Shown one piece after another: positions 29,485 through 39,200 of a stretch of DNA of 64,000 nt. The notes below the pieces were generated by a model that saw nothing but the letters and a program-made list of their open reading frames with translations, was not told the DNA's origin and did no database searches. This DNA comes from Haliclystus octoradiatus (taxonomy: Eukaryota; Cnidaria; Staurozoa; Stauromedusae; Haliclystidae): positions 19,065,563 to 19,129,562 of the forward strand of contig OU744447.1 in assembly GCA_916610825.1 (NCBI GenBank). Reading direction: 5' to 3'. The position numbers were made by a program, and so were the translations under genes. Numbering within the stretch: position 1 is the first letter of the stretch; each line of letters begins with the position of its first letter.

Positions 29485-32400
29485 TAACTGCATACAGTCC
29501 ATTTGTAGACTACACCCAAAAATATCAATTGTCTGCATACAGTCTATGTGCAGACTAGAGCCCAGTCTTCCTACGGTCTGCATATAGTCTACGTGCAGAG
29601 TAGACTCCAAACTATCACCAGCATACGTACATTTTACGTGCAGACTAGAGCACAGTCTTCCTACGGTCTGCATACAGTCTACGTGCAGACTAAACCCCAA
29701 ACTACTATCAGTCTACGTACAGTCTACGTGCAGACTAGCGGCCAGTCTTCCTACGGTATGCATATAGTCTGAGTGCAGACTAGACCCCAAACTACCATCA
29801 GTCTATGTACAGTCTACGTGCAGATTAGAGCCCAGTCTTCCTCTGAACTGCATACAGTCTACGTGTAGACTAAACCCAAAAATACCTACAGTCTGCATAC
29901 AGTCTATTACAGACTAGAGCCCAGTCTTCCCATGAACTGCATACAGTCTACGTGTAGACTAGACCCAAAAATACCGTCTGCATTCAGTCTATGTGCAGAC
30001 TAGAGCGCAGTCTTCCTACGGTCTGCGTACAGTCTACATGCAGACTAGACATCAAACTATCACCAGTATACGTACATTCTACCTGCAGACTAGAGCACAG
30101 TCTTTCTACGATCTGCATACAGTCTACATGCAGACTAGACCCCAAACTACCAACAGTCTGCATACAGTCTTCGTGCAGACTAGAGCCCAGTCTCCCCTTT
30201 AACAGCATACAATCTACAAGTAGACTAGACCCAAAAATACCTACAGTCTGCATACAGTCTAGGTGCAGACTAGAGCCCAGTCTTCCTCTGAACTGCATAC
30301 AGTCTACGTGTTGACTAGACCCAAAATTACCTACAGTCTGCATACAGTCTAGGTGCAGACTAGAGCCCAGTCTTCCAATGAACTGCATACAGTCTACGTG
30401 TAGACTAGAACCAAAAATACCAACAGTCTGCATACAGTCTATGTGCAGACTAGAGCGCAGTCTTCCTACGGTCTGCGTACAGTCTACATGCAGACTAGAC
30501 CTCAAACTATCACCAGTATACGTACATTCTACCTGCAGACTAGATCACAGCCATTCTACGATCTGCATACAGTCTACAGGCAGACTAGACCAAAAACTAC
30601 CATAAATCTACGTACAGTCTACGTGCAGACTAGAGGCCAGTCTTCCTACGGTATGCATACAGTGTATGTGCAGACTAGACCCCAAACTGTCACAAGTCTA
30701 CGTACCGTGTACGTGCAGACTAGAGCCCAGTCTTCCTTTGAACTGCTTACAGTCTACGTGTAGACTGGACCAAAAAATACCAATGGTCTGCATACAGTCT
30801 ACGTGTAGACTAGACCCAAAATTACCAACAGTCTTCATACAGGCTACGTACAGACAAGGGCCCAGTCTCCCCTTTAACAGCATACAGTCTACCTGTAGAC
30901 TAGACCCAAAAATACCTACCGTCTGTATACAGTCTACGTGCAGACAAGAGCCCAGTCTCCCCTTTAACAGCATACAGTCTACGTGTAGATTAGACCCAAA
31001 AATACCTACAGTCTGCATACAGTCTAGGTGCAGACTAGAGCCCAGTCTCCCCTTTAACAGCATACAATCTACAAGTAGACTAGACCCAAAAATTCCTACA
31101 GTCTGCATACAGTCTACGTGCAGACTAGAGCCTGGTCTTCCCATGAACTGCATACAGTCTACGTGTAGACTAGACCAAAAACTTCCCAACAGTCTGCATA
31201 AAATCTACGTGCAGACTAGAGCCCTGTCTTCCTAAGATTTTCATATAGTCTGCGTGCAGACTAGACCCCAAACTACCATCAGTCTACGTACAGTTTACGT
31301 GCAGATTAGAGCCCAGTCTTCCTTTGAACTGCATACAGTCTACGTGTCGACTAAACCCAAAACTACCAACAGTTTGCATACAGTCTTCGTGCAGACTAGA
31401 GCCCAGTCTCCCCTTTAACAGCATACAATCTACAAGTAGACTAGACCCAAAAATACCTACAATCTGCATACAGTCTAGGTGCAGACTAGAGCCCAGTCTT
31501 CCCATGAATTGAATACATTCTACGTGTAGACTAGACCCAAAAATACCAACAGTCTGCATACAGTCTATGTGCAGACTAGAGCGCAGTCTTCCTACGCTCT
31601 GCGTACAGTCTACATGCAGACTAGACCTCAAACTATCACCAGTATACGTACATTCTACCTGCAGACTAGAGCACAGTCTTTCTACGATCTGCATACAGTC
31701 TACATGCAGACTACACCCCAAACTACGATCAGTCTACGTACAGTCTACGTGCAGATTAGAGCCCAGTCTTCCTCTGAACTGCATACAGTCTACGTGTAGA
31801 CTAGACCCAAATATACCTACAGTCTGCATACCGTCTACGTGCAGACTAAACCCCAGTCTTCCAGTGAACTGCATACAGTCTACGTGTAGACTAGACCAAA
31901 AACTTTCCAACAGTCTGCATAAAATCTACGTGTAGACTAGAGCCCTGTCTTCCTAAGATGTGTATATAGTCTGCGTGCAGACTAGACCCCAAACTACCAT
32001 CAGTCTACTTACAGTCTACGTGCAGATTAGAGCCCAGTGTTCCTCTGAGCTGCATACAGTCTACGTGCAGACTAGGGCCCAGTCTCCCCTTTAACAGCAT
32101 AAAGTCTACAAGTAGACTAGACCCAAAAATACGTACAGTCTCCATACAGTCTAGGTGCATACTAGAGCCCAGTCTTCCCATGATTTGCATACAGTCTACA
32201 TGTAGATTAGACCAAAATCTTCCCAAAAGTCTGCATAAAATCTACGTGCAGACTAGAGCCCTGTGTTCCTAAGGTCTGCATATAGTCTTCGTGCAGACTA
32301 GATCCCAAACTACCATCAGTCTACGTACAGTCTACGTGCAGATTAGAGCCCAGTATTCCTCTGAACTGCATACAGTCTACGTGTCGACTAAACCCAAAAA

Positions 32401-33168
32401 TACCAACAGTCTGCATACAGTCTTCGTGAAGACTAGAGCCCAGTCTCCTCTTTAACAGCATACAGCCTACAAGTAGACTAGACCCAAAAATACCTACAGT
32501 CTGCATGCAGTCTAGGTGTAGACTACCGCCCAGTCTTCCCATGAACTGCATACAGTCTACGTGTAGACTAGACCCAAAAATACCGTCTGCATTCAGTCTA
32601 TGTGCAGACTAGAGCGCAGTCTTCCTACGGTCTGCGTACAGTCTACATGCAGACTAGACATCAAACTATCACCAGTATACGTACATTCTACCTGCAGACT
32701 AGAGCACAGTCTTTCTACGATCTGCATACAGTCTAATTGCAGACTAGACCCCAAACTACCATCAATCTACGTACAGTCTACATGCAGACTAGAGGCCAGT
32801 CTTCCTACGGTATGCATACAGTCTATGTGCAGACTAAACCCCAAACTATCACCATTCTACGTACCGTGTACGTGCAGACTAGAGCCCAGTCTTCCTCTGA
32901 ACTGCATACAGTCTACGCTTAGACTAGACCCAAAAATACCTACAGTCTGTATACCGTCTACGTGCAGACAAGAGCCCAGTCTCCCCTTTAACAGCATACA
33001 GTCTACGTGTAGACTAGACCAAAAAATACCTACCGTCTGTATACAGTCTACGTGCAGACATGAGCCCAGTCTCCCCTTTAACAGCATACAGTCTACGTGT
33101 AGACTAGACCCAAAAATACGTACAGTCTGCATGCAGTCTAGGTGCAGACTAGAGCCCAGTCTTCCCAT
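29485..33168. repeat. 3.7-kb unit lacking one monomer (3,684 bp)
   Basis: Equivalent of 13,608-17,336 in the second super-unit, 45 bp shorter. The deletion is at about 32,061: copy 1 (16,178-16,250) has a gtcgactaaaccc unit between the gagctgcat and gcagactagggcc monomers, and here cagtctacgtg runs straight on to cagactagggcc. The join keeps monomer register exactly. Confidence 0.8.
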
Positions 33169-35082
33169 GAACTGCATACAGTCCATTTGTAGACTACACC
33201 CAAAAATATCAATTGTCTGCATACAGTCTATGTGCAGACTAGAGCCCAGTCTTCCTACGGTCTGCATATAGTCTACGTGCAGAGTAGACTCCAAACTATC
33301 ACCAGCATACGTACATTTTACGTGCAGACTAGAGCACAGTCTTCCTACGGTCTGCATACAGTCTACGTGCAGACTAAACCCCAAACTACTATCAGTCTAC
33401 GTACAGTCTACGTGCAGACTAGCGGCCAGTCTTCCTACGGTATGCATATAGTCTGAGTGCAGACTAGACCCCAAACTACCATCAGTCTATGTACAGTCTA
33501 CGTGCAGATTAGAGCCCAGTCTTCCTCTGAACTGCATACAGTCTACGTGTAGACTAAACCCAAAAATACCTACAGTCTGCATACAGTCTATTACAGACTA
33601 GAGCCCAGTCTTCCCATGAACTGCATACAGTCTACGTGTAGACTAGACCCAAAAATACCGTCTGCATTCAGTCTATGTGCAGACTAGAGCGCAGTCTTCC
33701 TACGGTCTGCGTACAGTCTACATGCAGACTAGACATCAAACTATCACCAGTATACGTACATTCTACCTGCAGACTAGAGCACAGTCTTTCTACGATCTGC
33801 ATACAGTCTACATGCAGACTAGACCCCAAACTACCAACAGTCTGCATACAGTCTTCGTGCAGACTAGAGCCCAGTCTCCCCTTTAACAGCATACAATCTA
33901 CAAGTAGACTAGACCCAAAAATACCTACAGTCTGCATACAGTCTAGGTGCAGACTAGAGCCCAGTCTTCCTCTGAACTGCATACAGTCTACGTGTTGACT
34001 AGACCCAAAATTACCTAAAGTCTGCATACAGTCTAGGTGCAGACTAGAGCCCAGTCTTCCAATGAACTGCATACAGTCTACGTGTAGACTAGAACCAAAA
34101 ATACCAACAGTCTGCATACAGTCTATGTGCAGACTAGAGCGCAGTCTTCCTACGGTCTGCGTACAGTCTACATGCAGACTAGACCTCAAACTATCACCAG
34201 TATACGTACATTCTACCTGCAGACTAGATCACAGCCATTCTACGATCTGCATACAGTCTACAGGCAGACTAGACCAAAAACTACCATAAATCTACGTACA
34301 GTCTACGTGCAGACTAGAGGCCAGTCTTCCTACGGTATGCATACAGTGTATGTGCAGACTAGACCCCAAACTGTCACAAGTCTACGTACCGTGTACGTGC
34401 AGACTAGAGCCCAGTCTTCCTTTGAACTGCTTACAGTCTACGTGTAGACTGGACCAAAAAATACCAATGGTCTGCATACAGTCTACGTGTAGACTAGACC
34501 CAAAATTACCAACAGTCTTCATACAGGCTACGTACAGACAAGGGCCCAGTCTCCCCTTTAACAGCATACAGTCTACCTGTAGACTAGACCCAAAAATACC
34601 TACCGTCTGTATACAGTCTACGTGCAGACAAGAGCCCAGTCTCCCCTTTAACAGCATACAGTCTACGTGTAGATTAGACCCAAAAATACCTACAGTCTGC
34701 ATACAGTCTAGGTGCAGACTAGAGCCCAGTCTCCCCTTTAACAGCATACAATCTACAAGTAGACTAGACCCAAAAATTCCTACAGTCTGCATACAGTCTA
34801 CGTGCAGACTAGAGCCTGGTCTTCCCATGAACTGCATACAGTCTACGTGTAGACTAGACCAAAAACTTCCCAACAGTCTGCATAAAATCTACGTGCAGAC
34901 TAGAGCCCTGTCTTCCTAAGATTTTCATATAGTCTGCGTGCAGACTAGACCCCAAACTACCATCAGTCTACGTACAGTTTACGTGCAGATTAGTGCCCAG
35001 TCTTCCTTTGAACTGCATACAGTCTACGTGTCGACTAAACCCAAAACTACCAACAGTTTGCATACAGTCTTCGTGCAGACTA

Positions 35083-35087
35083 GAGCC
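35083..35087. repeat. Target-site duplication, left (GAGCC)
   Basis: GAGCC lies directly before the first base of the left LTR and is repeated directly after the right LTR. The unoccupied sister sites at 19,251 and 31,399 have a single GAGCC followed by cagtctcccc, which confirms a 5-bp duplication made on integration. Confidence 0.93.
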
Positions 35088-35303
35088 TGTTGTAGCGTAT
35101 AATGTGTTGTGCAACGTAAGTGAAGACAACACAAAGATAACACTCAATAATGTATAATATATATAATGTAAAGTAAACCGTTACAAGTGACTAGCTTCAT
35201 GAGGTGACTCCAACAACAACTGAGGTAATGTTAGAAGTAAGATTATTATATAGCTAAGATATTGGCATTGTAATAATATAGTCTAATATATAGGAATACA
35301 ACA
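35088..35303 (-). repeat. 3' LTR of the retrotransposon
   Basis: 216 bp, bounded by TGTTGT and ACAACA, which are inverted complements, as in integrase-processed LTR ends. Compared with the other LTR it lacks one A after TGTTGTA and has T where the other has C (gtgttgtgc versus gtgtcgtgc); the rest reads identically. It is the 3' LTR because the gag-like ORF and the purine tract point toward it on the minus strand. Confidence 0.92.
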
Positions 35304-35315
35304 TCTCCCTTTTTT
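35304..35315 (-). other. Polypurine tract
   Basis: Read on the minus strand, AAAAAAGGGAGA directly abuts the 3' LTR. A purine run in this position primes plus-strand DNA synthesis in LTR retroelements. Its position at the left LTR independently fixes the element's orientation. Confidence 0.8.
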
Positions 35316-36033
35316 GGGAGCGATTGAATTAATAATGAAATAATTAGGAGAAAGCTAATTACTGTAATATTAATGAAATGAGCTAAATTGAAAAACGTTA
35401 ATAAAAGTGTTGTAAATGTATATTGTGGAATTTTAAAATAAATGAATCAAAAATGTAGAGCTTAATGTTGAAAAATGAAAAATGCAGTAATGCAGAGAAA
35501 TGAGAAATATAAAAATATGTTTATAATGTTTTGGAATGAAGAATAAATGTGAATTTAATTGTAATGATGTAAATATAAAAATATTGAATATATGATGCTT
35601 GAAATATAGTACTGACAATGTGAAATCTAATGTAAAAAAATAAAAATTATATAATTTCATTGTAAATATCAAAAGGATAATAAAACGATAGTAGGTATAA
35701 GCTAAATTGAAATGTATGTATAAATGTAAATTATTGCTTGGATAAAATTAGCATACAAAATGTAATATTATTTCGCATTGTCAATTTCAAAGACCGACGA
35801 AGTATTTTGCGATATGAAAAAAATAATAATATTATGTTAAAAAGTTTTAAATAAATCTAAATTTATGATGAAAAGTAATCTTGAAAAATATATATATAGC
35901 TAATGTGAAATAAAATAGCTTATGTTAAATGTGTATCGATTTGTTAAAATTACGATAAGTCGAAATAATTGTAGGATGTGAAAGTATTGATGTTGTAAAA
36001 TGATAAATCGGCTATTAATTGCCGTCCAATAAT
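35316..36033. other. AT-rich non-coding interior of the element
   Basis: About 720 bp between the purine tract and the stop of the gag-like ORF. It is strongly AT-rich with many short A/T runs. Short open frames occur but have low-complexity composition and no recognisable motif. In a full-length element pol would lie between gag and the 3' LTR, so this may be what remains after an internal deletion, or unrelated filler. No satellite monomers occur here. Confidence 0.7.
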
Positions 36034-37038
36034 TCAGGTAATTCCAATACCAATCTTTGAAATGTTGGCATTGTTGATCGCTAATGGGCGCACGTAGGAA
36101 TAGTGGCAAGTTTTGTTAAAAGTAAATAATGAATTTTCTGTGAGGCATTGAAGACCATGGTGTAAAATATAAGCATAAATAATTTGTTGACATCGGGACG
36201 AATTTTCATAAATGATATTTGATAAATGTCCTTTCTGCGTGCTGCTGAGTACAGACGAGGCTGTGAAGTCAATGCTTTTGTTGTTATTGTTAGCGTGAAT
36301 CAGTGTGAAGTCATTAACTGGCTCTGCTTTTTCCGCTTGTAAAATTGGATGTTTACGCTGTAAAAATGGCGATTTCTCCATAGTTTCGCCGTGAAATGTA
36401 GGTCGAATATGTTCCAAATTGGAAGGAATGTTTTCATCAGCTATTGGCTTTGGCTTGGTGCAATTAAATAGTAAAATACCTTGTGCCATTTGGATGAATT
36501 CTGGAGAACAAACGCTCCAAAACTTGGCAATGTGACACTCATTTGGTTGAGAATAAATGTCGACAAGTTTGCAATAGTTAGCCCATATTGATTTAAATTG
36601 TATAAAGTCTGTAAAATCATCACAATGTTTGGATATTGTAGATGGAGTTGTTGCTGCTGATTGATTTAAAGGCGTTGTCGAGGACGTGCTGGTCAAATAA
36701 TCAGATGTTGGCCTTTGTGAAATAAAATTACGTCTTGTTAAAATGCCACATTCTCCAACGAGTAAACGATTTTCAAAAGTATTAAAAATGTATTCCATTG
36801 GGTCTCCTGGTTTAGCTGGCTCAAGAGTGACGACAGAAATGTGCACATCAGTAAAATGCTGTAATATAGTTTTTGCTTGTTCACAAGCGTTTTCAGAGGC
36901 GGTTAAATCCGATAGTTTACGTTGTACGACATCAATTTGGTCGAAGAACGATATAGCAGCTTCTAAACGATGCAATGCTCTATCTAAATTGCCTTGATAA
37001 CTTGTGCGAAAAAATTTTGCTAGTATAATATTTGCCAT
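36034..37038 (-). CDS. Gag-like protein of the retrotransposon, 334 aa
   Basis: The only substantial ORF in the element, next to the 5' LTR where gag lies. The start at 37,038 (MANIILAKFF) was chosen over an in-frame ATG at 37,185 because the latter lies inside the 5' LTR, only about 10 bp beyond a TATA-like run, and the intervening frame crosses the primer-binding site. The chosen ATG has A at -3 and G at +4. Residues about 11-65 look helical and charged, 108-136 are Ser/Thr-rich, and 141-185 hold a Phe/Trp-rich stretch (DFIQFKSIWANYC). Near the C-terminus TLIHANNNN (245-253) and SSVLSST (261-267) recall the region between the gag knuckles and protease of BEL/Pao polyproteins; this is recollection, not a search. 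No CCHC knuckle and no protease DSG motif is seen, and the last 65 or so residues may be out-of-family sequence read after a deletion. Function is inferred from position: a structural protein that could bind element RNA. It could be a remnant that is not translated. Confidence 0.6.
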   Translation of the reverse strand: MANIILAKFFRTSYQGNLDRALHRLEAAISFFDQIDVVQRKLSDLTASENACEQAKTILQHFTDVHISVVTLEPAKPGDPMEYIFNTFENRLLVGECGILTRRNFISQRPTSDYLTSTSSTTPLNQSAATTPSTISKHCDDFTDFIQFKSIWANYCKLVDIYSQPNECHIAKFWSVCSPEFIQMAQGILLFNCTKPKPIADENIPSNLEHIRPTFHGETMEKSPFLQRKHPILQAEKAEPVNDFTLIHANNNNKSIDFTASSVLSSTQKGHLSNIIYENSSRCQQIIYAYILHHGLQCLTENSLFTFNKTCHYSYVRPLAINNANISKIGIGIT

Positions 37039-37110
37039 CTTGAAATTTGACGACGTAAAAAAAAAATATATACTTATACTTATAACGGCCGGTTGATCTC
37101 CGTGAAAGGT

Positions 37111-37128
37111 AAACAAATCACTGCGCCA
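37111..37128 (-). other. Primer-binding site (tRNA-Ser-like)
   Basis: On the minus strand TGGCGCAGTGATTTGTTT follows the 5' LTR directly. The first nine bases (TGGCGCAGT) are complementary to a tRNA 3' end ...ACTGCG plus CCA, which fits insect serine tRNAs as I recall them. Complementarity breaks after nine bases (GATTTG where TCGG-like sequence would extend), so the site is short or partly decayed. Confidence 0.6.
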
Positions 37129-37345
37129 TGTTGTAAGCGTATAATGTGTCGTGCAACGTAAGTGAAGACAACACAAAGATAACACTCAATAATGTATAAT
37201 ATATATAATGTAAAGTAAACCGTTACAAGTGACTAGCTTCATGAGGTGACTCCAACAACAACTGAGGTAATGTTAGAAGTAAGATTATTATATAGCTAAG
37301 ATATTGGCATTGTAATAATATAGTCTAATATATAGGAATACAACA
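37129..37345 (-). repeat. 5' LTR of the retrotransposon
   Basis: 217 bp with the same TGTTGT...ACAACA ends as the other LTR, from which it differs by one inserted base and one substitution. In minus-strand orientation it would hold the element's promoter. It borders the primer-binding site, which identifies it as the 5' LTR. Near-identity of the two LTRs indicates recent insertion or recent gene conversion. Confidence 0.92.
37195..37209 (-). promoter_or_regulatory. TATA-like run in the 5' LTR
   Basis: ATTATATATATTATA on the minus strand, about 66 bp before the inner end of the LTR. It is a plausible core promoter for the element's RNA, placing initiation roughly 30 bp further on, upstream of the chosen gag start. 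The LTR is generally AT-rich, so this is a compositional call without an independent initiator motif. No AATAAA signal was recognised. Confidence 0.35.
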
Positions 37346-37350
37346 GAGCC
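37346..37350. repeat. Target-site duplication, right (GAGCC)
   Basis: GAGCC immediately after the right LTR, followed by cagtctcccctttaac, which completes the B-type monomer begun at the left flank. Confidence 0.93.
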
Positions 37351-39200
37351 CAGTCTCCCCTTTAACAGCATACAATCTACAAGTAGACTAGACCCAAAAA
37401 TACCTACAATCTGCATACAGTCTAGGTGCAGACTAGAGCCCAGTCTTCCCATGAATTGAATACATTCTACGTGTAGACTAGACCCAAAAATACCAACAGT
37501 CTGCATACAGTCTATGTGCAGACTAGAGCGCAGTCTTCCTACGCTCTGCGTACAGTCTACATGCAGACTAGACCTCAAACTATCACCAGTATACGTACAT
37601 TCTACCTGCAGACTAGAGCACAGTCTTTCTACGATCTGCATACAGTCTACATGCAGACTACACCCCAAACTACGATCAGTCTACGTACAGTCTACGTGCA
37701 GATTAGAGCCCAGTCTTCCTCTGATCTGCATACAGTCTACGTGTAGACTAGACCCAAATATACCTACAGTCTGCATACCGTCTACGTGCAGACTAAACCC
37801 CAGTCTTCCAGTGAACTGCATACAGTCTACGTGTAGACTAGACCAAAAACTTTCCAACAGTCTGCATAAAATCTACGTGTAGACTAGAGCCCTGTCTTCC
37901 TAAGATGTGTATATAGTCTGCGTGCAGACTAGACCCCAAACTACCATCAGTCTACTTACAGTCTACGTGCAGATTAGAGCCCAGTGTTCCTCTGAGCTGC
38001 ATACAGTCTACGTGTCGACTAAACCCAAAAATACCAACAGTCTGCATACAGTCTACGTGCAGACTAGGGCCCAGTCTCCCCTTTAACAGCATAAAGTCTA
38101 CAAGTAGACTAGACCCAAAAATACGTACAGTCTCCATACAGTCTAGGTGCATACTAGAGCCCAGTCTTCCCATGATTTGCATACAGTCTACATGTAGATT
38201 AGACCAAAATCTTCCCAAAAGTCTGCATAAAATCTACGTGCAGACTAGAGCCCTGTGTTCCTAAGGTCTGCATATAGTCTTCGTGCAGACTAGATCCCAA
38301 ACTACCATCAGTCTACGTACAGTCTACGTGCAGATTAGAGCCCAGTATTCCTCTGAACTGCATACAGTCTACGTGTCGACTAAACCCAAAAATACCAACA
38401 GTCTGCATACAGTCTTCGTGAAGACTAGAGCCCAGTCTCCTCTTTAACAGCATACAGCCTACAAGTAGACTAGACCCAAAAATACCTACAGTCTGCATGC
38501 AGTCTAGGTGTAGACTACCGCCCAGTCTTCCCATGAACTGCATACAGTCTACGTGTAGACTAGACCCAAAAATACCGTCTGCATTCAGTCTATGTGCAGA
38601 CTAGAGCGCAGTCTTCCTACGGTCTGCGTACAGTCTACATGCAGACTAGACATCAAACTATCACCAGTATACGTACATTCTACCTGCAGACTAGAGCACA
38701 GTCTTTCTACGATCTGCATACAGTCTAATTGCAGACTAGACCCCAAACTACCATCAATCTACGTACAGTCTACATGCAGACTAGAGGCCAGTCTTCCTAC
38801 GGTATGCATACAGTCTATGTGCAGACTAAACCCCAAACTATCACCATTCTACGTACCGTGTACGTGCAGACTAGAGCCCAGTCTTCCTCTGAACTGCATA
38901 CAGTCTACGCTTAGACTAGACCCAAAAATACCTACAGTCTGTATACCGTCTACGTGCAGACAAGAGCCCAGTCTCCCCTTTAACAGCATACAGTCTACGT
39001 GTAGACTAGACCAAAAAATACCTACCGTCTGTATACAGTCTACGTGCAGACATGAGCCCAGTCTCCCCTTTAACAGCATACAGTCTACGTGTAGACTAGA
39101 CCCAAAAATACGTACAGTCTGCATGCAGTCTAGGTGCAGACTAGAGCCCAGTCTTCCCATGAACTGCATACAGTCTACGTGTAGACTAGACCCAAAAATA

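Larger units (their letters stand above)
1..35087. repeat. 45-bp satellite array, left arm
   Basis: Uninterrupted head-to-tail monomers, mostly exactly 45 bp, most beginning acagtctacgtg. Classes differ in the second half: A (tagactagacccaaaa, ending cagtctgcat), B (cagactagagcccagtct, then a variable stretch ending ctgcat or cagcat) and C (cagactagaccccaaacta, ending cagtctacgt). Classes alternate in fixed long patterns that recur kilobases away, which defines higher-order repeats. Length variants (41, 44 and 46 bp) are scattered but recur at equivalent places in each higher-order copy. No unique DNA of even 100 bp interrupts the array here. What is seen is the repeat; a pericentromeric or centromeric heterochromatin location is an inference. 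Confidence 0.97.
35088..37345 (-). mobile_element. Non-autonomous LTR retrotransposon, 2,258 bp
   Basis: Two LTRs (216 and 217 bp) beginning TGTTGTA and ending ACAACA enclose 1,825 bp of AT-rich DNA. Flanking 5-bp duplications (GAGCC), a primer-binding-like site next to the right LTR and a purine tract next to the left LTR show that transcription runs on the minus strand. Only one sizeable ORF, in the gag position, is present; no protease, reverse transcriptase, RNase H or integrase is visible, and the interior is too short for them. It is therefore a deletion derivative or a gag-only non-autonomous element that would depend on enzymes made elsewhere. The TGTT...AACA ends, the 5-bp duplication and hints in the gag-like protein lean to BEL/Pao, but Ty3/Gypsy is not excluded. 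Confidence 0.92.
19935..38030. repeat. 15.9-kb super-unit, copy 2, interrupted
   Basis: The second copy of the 15.9-kb super-unit. The offset to copy 1 is 15,877 bp up to about 32,060, then 15,832 bp because exactly one 45-bp monomer is missing, then grows by 2,263 bp because of the retrotransposon and its target duplication. Examples: 20,455 pairs with 4,578, 30,666 with 14,789, 33,675 with 17,843, and 37,514 with 19,419. Beyond about 38,030 the sequence follows the internal 3.7-kb unit and does not begin a third super-unit. Confidence 0.83.
33169..39160. repeat. 3,729-bp unit carrying the retrotransposon
   Basis: After removing 35,088-37,350 this block is 3,729 bp long and follows the preceding unit throughout (33,675 pairs with 29,991; 37,514 with 31,567; 38,592 with 32,600). 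At about 39,160 the preceding unit turns into the cagtccatttg monomer, whereas this one continues into the junction monomer that opens the next block series. Confidence 0.78.

Noticed and set aside
1-35087. CRISPR array
   Set aside because: The period is regular, but there are no unique spacers: the whole 45-bp unit is repeated, and the dyads are part of the monomer.
35433-35672. Minus-strand 79-codon hydrophobic ORF (possible env remnant)
   Set aside because: The Phe/Ile/Leu/His-rich composition is what AT-rich DNA yields by chance. No signal peptide cleavage pattern, fusion peptide or transmembrane layout could be supported.
36081-36272. 63-codon minus-strand ORF overlapping the end of the gag-like ORF, as a possible -1 frame protease start
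   Set aside because: It lacks a DSG or DTG protease motif and ends quickly; it overlaps in another frame without a recognisable slippery site.
36743-36997. Plus-strand ORF inside the retrotransposon
   Set aside because: It is the antisense of the gag-like ORF and has no recognisable features.
37039-37185. Upstream in-frame ATG extending the gag-like protein by 49 residues
   Set aside because: It lies within the LTR next to the TATA-like run, probably upstream of transcription initiation, and the extension is encoded by LTR and primer-binding-site sequence.
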